A stretch of DNA of 64,000 bases. It comes from Caproicibacter fermentans (lineage in GTDB: Bacteria > Bacillota > Clostridia > Oscillospirales > Acutalibacteraceae). The notes below the pieces were generated by a model. It had not been told where the DNA came from. It did no database searches and was given only the letters and a program-made list of their open reading frames with translations. Below are positions 34,983 to 43,831 of the stretch, piece by piece; within the stretch, counting starts at the first letter, position 1, and every line of letters begins with the position of its first letter. The DNA lies in the NCBI RefSeq assembly GCF_009746625.1, contig NZ_VWXL01000047.1, forward strand, positions 120,066 to 184,065. The letters are read 5' to 3'. The position numbers were made by a program, and so were the translations under genes.

Positions 34983-36431
34983 ATGGTATTCAGCAGCCTG
35001 TTTTTTACATTCGCTTTTTTGCCAGTCACGGTAATCTTATATTATTCTTTATGCGGGTCGCTCACTCCTCGAACGGTTCGCCCGTGGGCCAATGGACAGC
35101 ATTTAAGGAATCTCATGCTGATTGCCGCAAGCCTGTTTTTCTATGCATGGGGAGAGCCTGCCTATGTATTATTGATGTTCATCTCCATCATAATAAATTA
35201 TTGCATAGGTTCTTTTTTAGACAAAGATACTACCGGCAAGCGAAGACGAAAGCTTTTATTAGCAATAAGTCTGGTGCTTAATTTAGGCTGTCTCGCATAT
35301 TACAAATATTTCGGTATGCTAATCGGTACAATAGCAGCCATCGGCGGCGGGAATCTGAATACGGCAGCGCCGGCGCTTCCTATCGGGATTTCATTTTATA
35401 CCTTTCAAGCGCTATCCTACGTAATTGATGTATATAGGGGGAAAATAAAGCCGCAGAAAAGTCTGATCCTGTTTGCACTTTATATTTCGATGTTCCCGCA
35501 GCTGGTCGCCGGGCCGATTGTGAACTATGCGGACATTGAATCACAGTTAGCCGAAAGACACACGACTCTCCGAAAATTCAGCACGGGGCTTCGATGCTTC
35601 CTGTGCGGTCTGGCCAAAAAGGTGCTGCTCGCCAATAATATAGGTCCGCTATGGTCTGAAGTAAAAGCCATGCCCGGTACAGAAATATCTGTACTTATGG
35701 CATGGGGCGGGATCATTGCCTTTACCTTGCAAATTTATTTCGATTTCAGCGGATACTCTGATATGGCCATCGGATTAGGAAAAATGTTTGGCTTTCATTT
35801 CAAAGAAAACTTTAAGTATCCATATATTTCGCAAAGCATCTCGGAGTTTTGGCGAAGGTGGCACATCTCCCTTGGAACATGGTTTAAGGAATATGTCTAT
35901 ATCCCTCTTGGCGGAAACCGTGAGGGCAAATGGAAGCTAATTCGGAACATACTCATCGTATGGTTGCTTACGGGACTCTGGCATGGCGCAAGCTGGAATT
36001 TCGTTTTATGGGGACTTTATTTTGGCATTTTAATAGTATTAGAGAGAATGTTTTTGCAAAAGCGGATGAAACGATGGCCTAAAGCTATCCGTCTCACATA
36101 CTCACTGCTGTTAATTGTGATAGGCTGGGTGTTTTTTGAATTTTCCAGCCTGACGGATGCGCTGAGTTATCTGGGAATTCTGTTAGGAGCGAGAGGCAAT
36201 GTATTGATTGATGCCCAAACAATCGCTAAGCTTGAACCGTATACCGTCCTGTATCTTGTATGTATCATAGCGGCCACACCTTGGCCGAAGAAACTGGCGT
36301 TATCACTAAAAAGGGTTCCATGCAATCTTTATAAAATAGCGGCAAACGCGTATTATTGCGCACTCATATTTTTTTCAACGGCGTATATGGTTGGTTCCAC
36401 CTACAACCCGTTTATTTATTTTCGATTTTAA
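34983..36431 (+). CDS. MBOAT-family membrane O-acyltransferase (AlgI/DltB-like)
   Basis: 482 residues, about eleven helices. N-terminal MVFSSLFFTFAFLPVTVILYY is the standard start of AlgI-like proteins; YISMFPQLVAGPIVNY, QIYFDFSGYSDMAIGLG, FWRRWHISLGTWFKEYVYIP and the catalytic His in LLTGLWHGASWNFVLWG are present. It passes acyl groups across the membrane for O-acylation of a surface glycan. Normally followed by a DHHW or AlgX-type partner, which is truncated here. Confidence 0.94.
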   Translation: MVFSSLFFTFAFLPVTVILYYSLCGSLTPRTVRPWANGQHLRNLMLIAASLFFYAWGEPAYVLLMFISIIINYCIGSFLDKDTTGKRRRKLLLAISLVLNLGCLAYYKYFGMLIGTIAAIGGGNLNTAAPALPIGISFYTFQALSYVIDVYRGKIKPQKSLILFALYISMFPQLVAGPIVNYADIESQLAERHTTLRKFSTGLRCFLCGLAKKVLLANNIGPLWSEVKAMPGTEISVLMAWGGIIAFTLQIYFDFSGYSDMAIGLGKMFGFHFKENFKYPYISQSISEFWRRWHISLGTWFKEYVYIPLGGNREGKWKLIRNILIVWLLTGLWHGASWNFVLWGLYFGILIVLERMFLQKRMKRWPKAIRLTYSLLLIVIGWVFFEFSSLTDALSYLGILLGARGNVLIDAQTIAKLEPYTVLYLVCIIAATPWPKKLALSLKRVPCNLYKIAANAYYCALIFFSTAYMVGSTYNPFIYFRF

Positions 36432-36451
36432 TCTGGAGGATTAGGATTACA

Positions 36452-36739
36452 ATGCGAATAATTAGAAAAACCACTTCTGCTGCTTTACAGAGCATCCTAC
36501 GTGTAATTCCGTTTATATTTATGCTTACCATGTTGATCTTGCATCTGATTTTACCGGATAAAACATTTTCAGAAGATGAAATGCGATATTTAACTCAATG
36601 GCCTGCCTTCCGCGTTGAAAGGATACTGGATGGCAATTATAAGACAAAAGTCGAAACATATTTTTCAGATCAGTTCCCTTTCCGCATTTTTTGGGTCCAT
36701 ATAAAGAAAGGTTGCAACCGCAGCGCCAATTTTGCATGA
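36452..36739 (+). pseudogene. DHHW-family protein, truncated after the first 90 residues
   Basis: Starts MRIIRKTTSAALQSILRVIP with one membrane helix, then FSEDEMRYLTQWPAFRVERI and KVETYFSDQFPFRIFWVHIK, the conserved first block of DHHW proteins that partner MBOAT enzymes. The rest (about 270 residues, including DHHW) is missing; the frame ends at 36739 after an unrelated tail. GGAGG precedes ATG 36452. Without it the MBOAT system may lack its terminal acyltransferase, unless the SGNH lipoprotein replaces it. Confidence 0.72.
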
Positions 36740-36809
36740 GACCTGCCATGTTTTCACAGAAATAATCAAACTTAATTCATGCATACTAAACTGAAGGGAA
36801 GTGAAAAAG

Positions 36810-37694
36810 ATGAAGAAATCAGTGATTCCATTGATATTTTGTATGTTGATTCTTTTGACATCATGCGGTAAAAATTCTACTGACGATAACAGTTCTTCTG
36901 CTGCATCGGAAAAAGAGTCATCAGCAGTGACAGCAAACGCAGATAAGAGCGCCGTAGCACAAGCAAAAAATGAAAGCTCAAGCTCCATTGGTCCCTTAAC
37001 AGATTTAGGGAGTTTGGACAATACAAAACAAGGCTGGGGGCAAGGTACGCAGGTTGACTCTGATAAACGCCCCGTATCCTGTACGCAATTTCAAAATAAA
37101 TATGGAAAATACAGCGCCGTTTTTATCGGGGACAATACGAAAAAAATATACCTGACTTTTGATGAAGGGTATGAAAACGGATATACTTCAAAAATACTGG
37201 ATTCATTAAAAGAGAAACAAGTACCCGCCGTATTCTTTGTGACTTATGATTATGCAAAGAGGAACCAGGACCTGGTTCAACGCATGATTCAAGAAGGGCA
37301 TATTGTTGGAAATCACAGTTATACCCATCCGTCTATGCCGACTCTGAGTCTTTCTAAAGCATCCGATGAAATCACGAAGATGCATAGCTATATCAAGGAA
37401 AATTTCAATTACACCATGACATTATTCCGCCCGCCAATGGGCGAATTCTCTGAAAGAACGCTTGCTTTAGCACAAAGTCTAAAGTACAAATCTGTTTTTT
37501 GGAGCTTTGCCTATGTCGACTGGAATCCTCAAAAACAGATGGGCGCTGATAAGGCGTATAAGAAAGTGGTGGACAGTCTTCATAACGGAGCAATTTACCT
37601 CCTTCATGCCGTTTCCAAAGATAATGCGGATATATTGGGTTCCTTTATCGACAAGGCGAAAGAAGAAGGCTATGAATTTGCGAGATTGTCTTAA
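36810..37694 (+). CDS. PdaA-like polysaccharide deacetylase lipoprotein
   Basis: 294 residues. Lipoprotein signal with LLTSCG (Cys about 17), Ser-rich linker to about residue 65, then NodB domain: YLTFDEGYENGYTSKIL (Asp-Glu variant of TFDDG seen in PdaA), HIVGNHSYTHPSM metal His pair, FRPPMGEFSE, and WSFAYVDWNPQKQ. PdaA-type enzymes make the muramic-delta-lactam of the spore cortex or deacetylate MurNAc. ATG 36810 chosen after AAGGGAAG. Confidence 0.88.
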   Translation: MKKSVIPLIFCMLILLTSCGKNSTDDNSSSAASEKESSAVTANADKSAVAQAKNESSSSIGPLTDLGSLDNTKQGWGQGTQVDSDKRPVSCTQFQNKYGKYSAVFIGDNTKKIYLTFDEGYENGYTSKILDSLKEKQVPAVFFVTYDYAKRNQDLVQRMIQEGHIVGNHSYTHPSMPTLSLSKASDEITKMHSYIKENFNYTMTLFRPPMGEFSERTLALAQSLKYKSVFWSFAYVDWNPQKQMGADKAYKKVVDSLHNGAIYLLHAVSKDNADILGSFIDKAKEEGYEFARLS

Positions 37695-37928
37695 TGGTTT
37701 TAATTTCGGGCTGTAATTCGCATAGGGAAAACAAGTCATTTTGTGACGTTATTACTATTCCTTCTTTCACGGTAAGCCGCCGTTCGAATGCTCAACTGCT
37801 CTGGGGTCCATTTTTATTCTGAAAGCGTGAAACGCCGCCTTTTGCTCCGCCTAACGGCGCTTGGCATGACAAAAAAATCCGAACAGGGGGCAGCCGCCTC
37901 CGTGTTCGGATTTTACCTGCGTATTGCA
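37695..37928. other. Intergenic stretch with degraded sequence
   Basis: No intact gene. The right end runs into the sugar-kinase remnant; the rest shows no recognisable promoter or repeat. Confidence 0.35.
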
Positions 37929-38201
37929 CAGCAGATCCGAATGAACATTCTCCGGCGTAAGCAGAATATCCGCACCTGGATTGCGGCAATAAATAAAGGA
38001 CCGGTCCCCTTTTTCGTCCAGCTGAACAAAAACCAGCGTGGTGTGCACCCGGTCGGTCCTGGCAAGATTTTGGGTGGAAATTCCGTTCAGGTCCAGGGTG
38101 GTTTTCAGGAATTCACCGATAACCAAACTCGAACAGCGGCTCAATTTTCCGGGCATCGTAATAGCGGTAACCCAAAAAATGTTTTCCCGGTACTGCGCCA
38201 A
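37929..38201 (-). pseudogene. PfkB-family sugar kinase (fructokinase) fragment
   Basis: About 90 residues: VIGEFLKTTLDLNGISTQNL, TTLVFVQLDEKGDRSFIYCR, NPGADILLTPENV match the central N-terminal half of fructokinase-like PfkB proteins. The glycine-rich start, the substrate cradle and the whole ATP-binding C-terminal half are absent, and the N-terminal region is scrambled. A decayed relic next to the sugar-acid locus. Confidence 0.65.
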
Positions 38202-38321
38202 GAGCTCCCGTGTTCTATCCCTGCTTTCCTTCCGCCGCGTTATATCATGTTAAATTTTTCAATACAATCAAGCTTGCAATGAAAAAGGTTTCGTCCCTAA
38301 AATGGTCGGAGCCGTGCGTGA

Positions 38322-38350
38322 TTGAAAAGCAAATCTTGCTATGCTATACT
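38322..38350 (+). promoter_or_regulatory. Promoter of lactonase-activator operon
   Basis: TTGAAA (38322-38327), 17-base spacer, TATACT (38345-38350) with an upstream TGC extended -10. It precedes the phosphotriesterase-like gene by about 35 bases. Confidence 0.7.
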
Positions 38351-38384
38351 GAATAGGATTTGACTGGGAAAGGGTGTGACTTTT

Positions 38385-39308
38385 GTGCATAAGTGGAATA
38401 AAGCAATGACAGTGGACGGGTGGGTCGGGGCCGATGAGCTGGGCGTTACCTATGTCCATGAACATCTGATGGTAAAGCCCCAACTGGATGAACCCCGATT
38501 TGCCGATTATACGCTCCAGAATGAACGGGCTTCCACTCGGGAAGCCGAAAGCTTTCGGGAAGCGGGTGGTAAAACGATCGTCGAAATGACCCCGATCAAT
38601 TACGGCCGGGATCCGGCAGCTTGTAAAAGAATCGCGCATGCTGCCGGCATCCAGGTGATTTGCTGCACCGGTTTTCATAAACAGGAATTCATGCCGCCCT
38701 GGTTTGGGGAGAAAAATGACGAGGAGCTGTACGGCCTGCTGCTGAACGACATGGAAAACGGTATGGACGGAACCGGGATCCATCCGGGAGTTATCAAATT
38801 CGGCACCAGTTTGAACGAGATTACGCCGAATGAGGAGCGGTCCATCCGATTGGCTGCCCGCGCGCACCTTGAGACGGGAATTCCGGTAAGCACCCACTGT
38901 GATAAGGGCACCATGGGGATGCAGCAGCTGGACCGGCTCGAAAAGCTCGGAGTGGATCCGTCCGATGTTTTGCTCTGCCATATCGACAGTAAGCTGGATG
39001 CCCGGTATGCAATCGATCTGTGCAGGAGAGGAGCCAATATCTGCTTCGACCATGTGGGCCGGGAGCTTGCGGATCACGACAGGGTTCGTGTGAAGATGAT
39101 TCTGGAGCTGCTGGAGGCTGGCTGTATCGACCATATTACCCTGTCGGGAGATATGGGCAAGGTGAATTATCTTCCGGCTTACGGCGGCCGCCCGGGGCTT
39201 GCATATATCCTTACGGGGCTCAGGCGGGAGCTTATGCATTATCTTTCAGAAAACGAATTTGACCGGATGGTTGTGGAAAATCCAAGGCGCTTTTTTACGG
39301 GGCAATGA
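38385..39308 (+). CDS. Phosphotriesterase-related protein, probable sugar-lactone(-phosphate) lactonase
   Basis: 307 residues, COG1735 amidohydrolase fold. Metal ligands: GVTYVHEHLMV (HxH), carboxylated Lys or Glu region GVIKFGTS, THCDKG, LCHIDSKLDA and the late Asp in LSGDMG. COG1735 members from other Firmicutes and mollicutes hydrolyse sugar lactone phosphates and lie beside PTS genes. Here the next genes encode a PTS regulator, PTS, dehydratase and aldolase, so lactone hydrolysis to a (phospho)aldonate is the best guess. GTG 38385 chosen, spaced ten bases from GGGAAAGGG; GTG 38376 is too close. Confidence 0.8.
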   Translation: MHKWNKAMTVDGWVGADELGVTYVHEHLMVKPQLDEPRFADYTLQNERASTREAESFREAGGKTIVEMTPINYGRDPAACKRIAHAAGIQVICCTGFHKQEFMPPWFGEKNDEELYGLLLNDMENGMDGTGIHPGVIKFGTSLNEITPNEERSIRLAARAHLETGIPVSTHCDKGTMGMQQLDRLEKLGVDPSDVLLCHIDSKLDARYAIDLCRRGANICFDHVGRELADHDRVRVKMILELLEAGCIDHITLSGDMGKVNYLPAYGGRPGLAYILTGLRRELMHYLSENEFDRMVVENPRRFFTGQ

Positions 39309-39351
39309 ACGCCGGTGGGCCTGTTGTGGGATTTTGCAGAGGGAACGTGAT

Positions 39352-42231
39352 ATGCAGAATAAATTAATGGAATATCTGAAAAAGGAAAATCCGCGCCGAC
39401 CGTATACCGACAGTCAGCTGGCATCTCTTCTGGGAATACGGCGGGAACGTGTGGTTACTCTCCGTCATGAGAGCGGGATACCGGATTCCAGAGAGCGAAT
39501 CAAACCCGTACTCAGAAAGGACTGCACGGCCCTTCTTGAGAAGAATGGTTCCCTCTCCGACCGTGCGCTGACTATAGGTCTGAACGAAATGGGGTACGCT
39601 GTTTCACGGTATCTTGTCAATATGGTTCGGAAAGAACTGCCGGCGCCTTCCTTGGGGAAAACTGAAAAAAAGCAGTCTTCTTCACAGAATCAGACGGGAA
39701 AAGAAGAGGATTTTTCCGGTATCATAGGATGGGACAGCGGGTTGAAAACCCAGATTAACCAGGCGAAAGCGGCCGTGGCTTATCCTCCCAACGGGCTGAA
39801 CACACTCATTATCGGCCCTTCCGGCACCGGTAAAACATTTCTGGCGGAGACGATGTACCAATACGCCGTCCATCAAGGATACCTTCCTCCGGACGCGCCG
39901 TTTATTGCTTTTAACTGTGCGGACTATGCGGATAATCCGCAGTTGCTGATCAGTCAGCTTTTCGGTTATGCGAAAGGGGCGTTCAGCGGCGCGAACGAGA
40001 CGAGGGACGGTCTTGTGGGAAAAGCGGACGGAGGAATCCTATTTTTGGATGAGGTACACCGGCTTCCAAGCGAGGGGCAGGAGCAACTGTTTTATCTGAT
40101 TGACAAGGGTGCCTACCGCAGGCTCGGCGATTCCGGTCCGGCCCGCAGGGTCAGCGTCCGACTGATCGCCGCGACCACCTCCGCACCGGAGTCCAGCCTT
40201 CTGCTGACGTTTCGCAGGCGTATCCCGATGCTGATTACGATGCCGGATCTTGAAAACAGATCGGTTCAGGAGCGGTATGCCATTCTGCGTTATTTTTTCG
40301 CCCAGGAGGCCGCCAAGCTGAAAAAGACTTTAATTGTCGACCCGCAGGCCGTCAATATTCTGCTGCAATACCCATGCCCCGGCAACGTCGGCCAACTTCA
40401 CAGCGATATTCAGGTGTGCTGTGCGAACGCGTTTCTGGAAAGCATGTCCTCAAATCAAAATGAGGTTCGAATCGGTCCGGACTTGGTGGAATACCTGCTG
40501 CGGACCGATTCACAGCTTCGCAGTCACCGCAGACAGGACGGCGGGCGTTTCTGGCGCGAGCTTGTTTTGTCGGGGAACGAACTGGACGGCGGGGAAGTGC
40601 AGTTTCCCAAGGAAGGCATCTATCAGATGATCCGAGATACCCTGCTGGAACTGCAGAAAAACGGTATGAACGACGAGGAGGGCCTCCGCGTGGCAAGAGC
40701 CAGACTCTCCCGGCAGATTCGCCTGTTTTACCAGGACCAAAGGGAAAGCGGCGCCGGGCCGCAGGACGGCGAACAAATGCTGAGCAGCTTGGTGGACCCG
40801 ACGGTGTGGTTTGCTGTGCAGCAGGCGGTGGAACCGTTGAAATCGGAATTTTCCCACCTGGACGAAAACCTGCAGAGCGTTCTTGCCATTCATCTGGATG
40901 CCGTTGTGCGGAATCTGGCGTCCGGCACGTACAGCCCGAAGGAAGACCCCGCGAATTTACGAAAAAAATACCCGAAGGAATACAGGGCATCCCGCGCGAT
41001 GCTTGAGTCCTGCTCCAGACAGATCGGTCTGAACCTGCCGGAAGAAGAGACTGTAATTCTAACGATGTACCTGCATGCTTTTTCCTCCAGTCAGCCTGCC
41101 AGCAGGGTCCGAATTGTCGTGCTGACCCACGGAGAAGTTGGGCCGGCTATGGCGGATGTGGCAAACAGACTGCTTCGGGATGACAATGCCGTCGGTATTG
41201 CGATGGGACTCGATGAAAAGCGCGATCAGGCTCTGGAACACGCCGTCTGCAAGATACGGGAGATCGATGAGGGAAAGGGCTGCCTGCTTTTGGTGGATAT
41301 GGGTTCTCCGGCGACTTTCGCGCCGGAAATTGAACTTCGCACCGGAATCCCGGTGCGTTGCGTTGCCCGTGTGGATACCCTGATGGTTCTGGATGCCGTA
41401 AGGCGCGCGGGGCTGAGCGAGGAATGCACACTGGACGAGATGGCCGACGCGCTGGAATCCGGGCGGCTGAACGCGGGTTATTTCCGCAGTGACAGACGCA
41501 CCGGAAAACCGTCTGCGGTTCTGACCGTGTGCGCGACCGGCGAGGGAAACGCGCGCAAAATCCGCGGCTTTATGGAAGCCACGATTCCGGAATGCAGCAG
41601 CATTCATATTATTGAGCTCGGCATTATGGACCGACGCGCAATGCTCGAAAAATTGGCGCGGATCAGAAAAGAATATGATGTGCTTGTCGTCGTGGGCACT
41701 ATGAATCCGGATCTGCCCGGAATCCCTTTCCTTTCCATGAATTATGTGTTTTCCGGTCATGGAACGATGACTCTGACCAACCTGCTTGCCGACTGCGGCC
41801 AGGTTCGAAGCGGTCTTTCGGGGCTACTTCGGCCGGAACTGATTTTCTGTGATGTCGACTTCACGGATAAAAACGAGGCGATTGACTTTTTGACGGAGAA
41901 GCTTTTCCGTTCGGGATGTGTCACTTCGGATTATCTGCTCAGCGTTTACAAAAGGGAAAATATGGGGGTAACCTGCCTCTCAGGTGGAATTGCCATTCCT
42001 CATGGGGACACGGCTTTTGTCACAAAACCTGCAATCTGTGTCGCAAAAACCCGCCGGCCCATCGAATGGGCGGAAGATTTTGTGCCTGACTTGGTGTTTT
42101 TGTTCGCTCTGGATGAAAGCTGCACGCAGGCCGTACAAATTTTTCACCGGATAATTCAGGATGAACAACGGCTCTACAGCCTGCGCCACGCCGAATCATC
42201 TGCAAAAATATATGAAATTATGACAAGCTGA
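39352..42231 (+). CDS. LevR/DagR-type sigma-54 activator with PRD and PTS domains
   Basis: 959 residues. N-terminal HTH-like region (1-90); AAA+ sigma-54 domain with GPSGTGKT (about 152), the sigma-54 contact loop GAFSGA (about 208; consensus GAFTGA) and GGILFLDEV; a PRD (about 480-580, LAIHLDAVVRNLASGTY); a mannose-type EIIA domain with phospho-His in LTHGEVGPAM (about 591); an EIIB-like stretch (VCATGEGNARKI); and a C-terminal fructose-type EIIA domain with IAIPHGD (about 881). Phosphorylation by EI/HPr and by the operon's EIIB should set activity. An exact sigma-54 promoter follows the gene. ATG 39352 chosen. Confidence 0.9.
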   Translation: MQNKLMEYLKKENPRRPYTDSQLASLLGIRRERVVTLRHESGIPDSRERIKPVLRKDCTALLEKNGSLSDRALTIGLNEMGYAVSRYLVNMVRKELPAPSLGKTEKKQSSSQNQTGKEEDFSGIIGWDSGLKTQINQAKAAVAYPPNGLNTLIIGPSGTGKTFLAETMYQYAVHQGYLPPDAPFIAFNCADYADNPQLLISQLFGYAKGAFSGANETRDGLVGKADGGILFLDEVHRLPSEGQEQLFYLIDKGAYRRLGDSGPARRVSVRLIAATTSAPESSLLLTFRRRIPMLITMPDLENRSVQERYAILRYFFAQEAAKLKKTLIVDPQAVNILLQYPCPGNVGQLHSDIQVCCANAFLESMSSNQNEVRIGPDLVEYLLRTDSQLRSHRRQDGGRFWRELVLSGNELDGGEVQFPKEGIYQMIRDTLLELQKNGMNDEEGLRVARARLSRQIRLFYQDQRESGAGPQDGEQMLSSLVDPTVWFAVQQAVEPLKSEFSHLDENLQSVLAIHLDAVVRNLASGTYSPKEDPANLRKKYPKEYRASRAMLESCSRQIGLNLPEEETVILTMYLHAFSSSQPASRVRIVVLTHGEVGPAMADVANRLLRDDNAVGIAMGLDEKRDQALEHAVCKIREIDEGKGCLLLVDMGSPATFAPEIELRTGIPVRCVARVDTLMVLDAVRRAGLSEECTLDEMADALESGRLNAGYFRSDRRTGKPSAVLTVCATGEGNARKIRGFMEATIPECSSIHIIELGIMDRRAMLEKLARIRKEYDVLVVVGTMNPDLPGIPFLSMNYVFSGHGTMTLTNLLADCGQVRSGLSGLLRPELIFCDVDFTDKNEAIDFLTEKLFRSGCVTSDYLLSVYKRENMGVTCLSGGIAIPHGDTAFVTKPAICVAKTRRPIEWAEDFVPDLVFLFALDESCTQAVQIFHRIIQDEQRLYSLRHAESSAKIYEIMTS

Positions 42232-42250
42232 ACAAAAACAGCCAATAATC

Positions 42251-42266
42251 TGGCATAGTATTTGCT
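42251..42266 (+). promoter_or_regulatory. Sigma-54 (-24/-12) promoter
   Basis: TGGCATAGTATTTGCT matches TGGCAYRNNNNTTGCW at every defined position, 20 bases after the activator's stop codon. It should drive the aldolase-PTS-dehydratase-EI-HPr operon under control of the upstream activator. Confidence 0.92.
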
Positions 42267-42335
42267 CTTTTATAGATAGATGTGAGCGATCCGCTTATGT
42301 CTATCTATTTTTTTACCCTTGAGAGGAGCGTGTCA

Positions 42336-42962
42336 ATGAAGTCGAGTTTGGACCAGTTTCCGCGCGTCACCTGTATTCTGCGCGGATTTTCCGCACAGGA
42401 GACGGATCGTATTCTTGTAATTCTTTGCAGGAGTAAAATACGTTCTGTCGAAATTGCTTATAACACGCCGGATGCCAGCAGAATTCTTAGGGATTCGATT
42501 CAAAAATACGGCGACCGTATTCTGTTCGGCGCGGGAACGGTTACCTGTCAGGAAGCCTTGGAAGATGTGGTGGACGCGGGTGTTGATTTTGTTCTTTCTC
42601 CCGTCACCTTCACGCGTGAAATGCTGCGGTATTGCAGGGAAAAGAACGTTATCAGTGTGCCGGGCGCTTTCTCCCCGAGCGAAGTCGCGGCACAGTTCGA
42701 GCGCGGCGCGGATATTGTAAAAATTTTTCCTGCGGTCACGGTGGGCCCTTCTTATTTCAAGCAGCTGTCCGGTCCGATGGGGCATCGGCGCCTGATGGCG
42801 GTGGGCGGTATCAGCGCTGATAACGCGGCGGAATTTATCGGCGCCGGCGCCGAATATCTCGGCATCGGGTCTGGAATGTTCCGCTGGGAAGACGTCGCCG
42901 CGGGAAATACGAGTGCCATGCGGGAATCCGTCCGTGCCTTTGAGACTGCCCTGAAACTGTAA
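42336..42962 (+). CDS. KDPG/KDPGal-type aldolase
   Basis: 208 residues. Class I aldolase: catalytic Glu in SVEIAYNTP, FGAGTVTCQEALE, FVLSPVTFTREML and the Schiff-base Lys in DIVKIFPAVTVGPSYFKQL, then LMAVGGISADNAAEFIGAG. Cleaves 2-keto-3-deoxy-6-phosphosugar acid to pyruvate and glyceraldehyde 3-phosphate. Neighbouring DgoD-like dehydratase suggests the galacto isomer. GAGAGGAG precedes ATG 42336. First gene of the sigma-54 operon. Confidence 0.92.
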   Translation: MKSSLDQFPRVTCILRGFSAQETDRILVILCRSKIRSVEIAYNTPDASRILRDSIQKYGDRILFGAGTVTCQEALEDVVDAGVDFVLSPVTFTREMLRYCREKNVISVPGAFSPSEVAAQFERGADIVKIFPAVTVGPSYFKQLSGPMGHRRLMAVGGISADNAAEFIGAGAEYLGIGSGMFRWEDVAAGNTSAMRESVRAFETALKL

Positions 42963-42980
42963 CTGTAAGGAGATGAGAGA

Positions 42981-43442
42981 ATGACACTGAAAGACATGAT
43001 TTTCCGTGACTGCATTTTGACGGATGTGCGGGCTGCCGATCAAGAAGACGCCCTCAGGCAGATCTTTGAAGCGCTCTATAAGGCCCGAAAAGTAAAAGAG
43101 TCCTTCTATAACGCCGTTTTAAAGCGCGAAACCGAATACCCCACCGGATTGGCTTTGCCGCACTGCAATGTTGCAATTCCGCATGTGGTTCCGGAGCATG
43201 TGAATTCTTCCGCTCTTGGCATAGCGGTTCTGCGCGAGCCGGTCTTATTCCGGCAGATGGATAACCACGACCTGACGACGGAAGTCCGGATTATCTTCAA
43301 CATCGCACTGGGCAGAGAGGGAAAGCAGATTGAAGTGCTGCAGAGCATCATGAAAATGGTGCTGGAAAAAGATATGATTCACGCAATTCTGAAGGCCGGT
43401 TCGCCGGAAGAGATTGAAATGATTCTTAGAAAGGTAGGTTAA
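42981..43442 (+). CDS. PTS galactitol-type EIIA component
   Basis: 153 residues, PTS_EIIA_2 (fructose/mannitol fold). Phospho-His in TGLALPHCNVAIPHV (about residue 60); LGIAVLREPVLF and IIFNIALGREGKQIEVL are typical of GatA-like subunits. Accepts phosphate from HPr and passes it to EIIB. Eighteen bases after the aldolase stop. Confidence 0.92.
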   Translation: MTLKDMIFRDCILTDVRAADQEDALRQIFEALYKARKVKESFYNAVLKRETEYPTGLALPHCNVAIPHVVPEHVNSSALGIAVLREPVLFRQMDNHDLTTEVRIIFNIALGREGKQIEVLQSIMKMVLEKDMIHAILKAGSPEEIEMILRKVG

Positions 43443-43447
43443 GCGTT

Positions 43448-43744
43448 ATGAAAAAGATTATGGTTTGCTGCGGATCGTCTATGATTACTTCGACCCTGGC
43501 GATTAACAAGCTCAAAAAGGTTGTAAGCGACGCGGGTATATCGGATGTGAAATTTATCCAATGCAAGTTTGCCGAAGTGCAGAGTCTTGTTAAAATGGAG
43601 CATCCTAATGTGATTGTACCCACCGGCGCCCTCAAGGATAGCCTGACAGACTCCGTTCCTGTGGTGCGGGGCACATGCTTTGTAACCGGTGTAGGTGAAA
43701 AGGAAGCGATTGACCGGATTCTGGAAATCCTGAAGAAATCCTGA
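43448..43744 (+). CDS. PTS galactitol-type EIIB component
   Basis: 98 residues. KIMVCCGSSMITSTLAINKL holds the P-loop with the phospho-cysteine (about residue 8), followed by FAEVQSLVKMEHPNVIVPTG. Stand-alone GatB-like EIIB that phosphorylates the sugar during transport by EIIC. Five bases after the EIIA gene. Confidence 0.92.
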   Translation: MKKIMVCCGSSMITSTLAINKLKKVVSDAGISDVKFIQCKFAEVQSLVKMEHPNVIVPTGALKDSLTDSVPVVRGTCFVTGVGEKEAIDRILEILKKS

Positions 43745-43831
43745 ATCGTTCAGATGGAAGCACAGGTGTTTTTTACTTAGCGGCGCTGCGGATTTTTCCC
43801 GCTGCCAAATAAAAATGGAGGAATTTGTATT

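Noticed and set aside
38268..39239. 323-codon leftward frame opposite the lactonase-like gene
   Set aside because: Antisense shadow; the plus strand has metal-binding motifs, a promoter and a ribosome-binding site.
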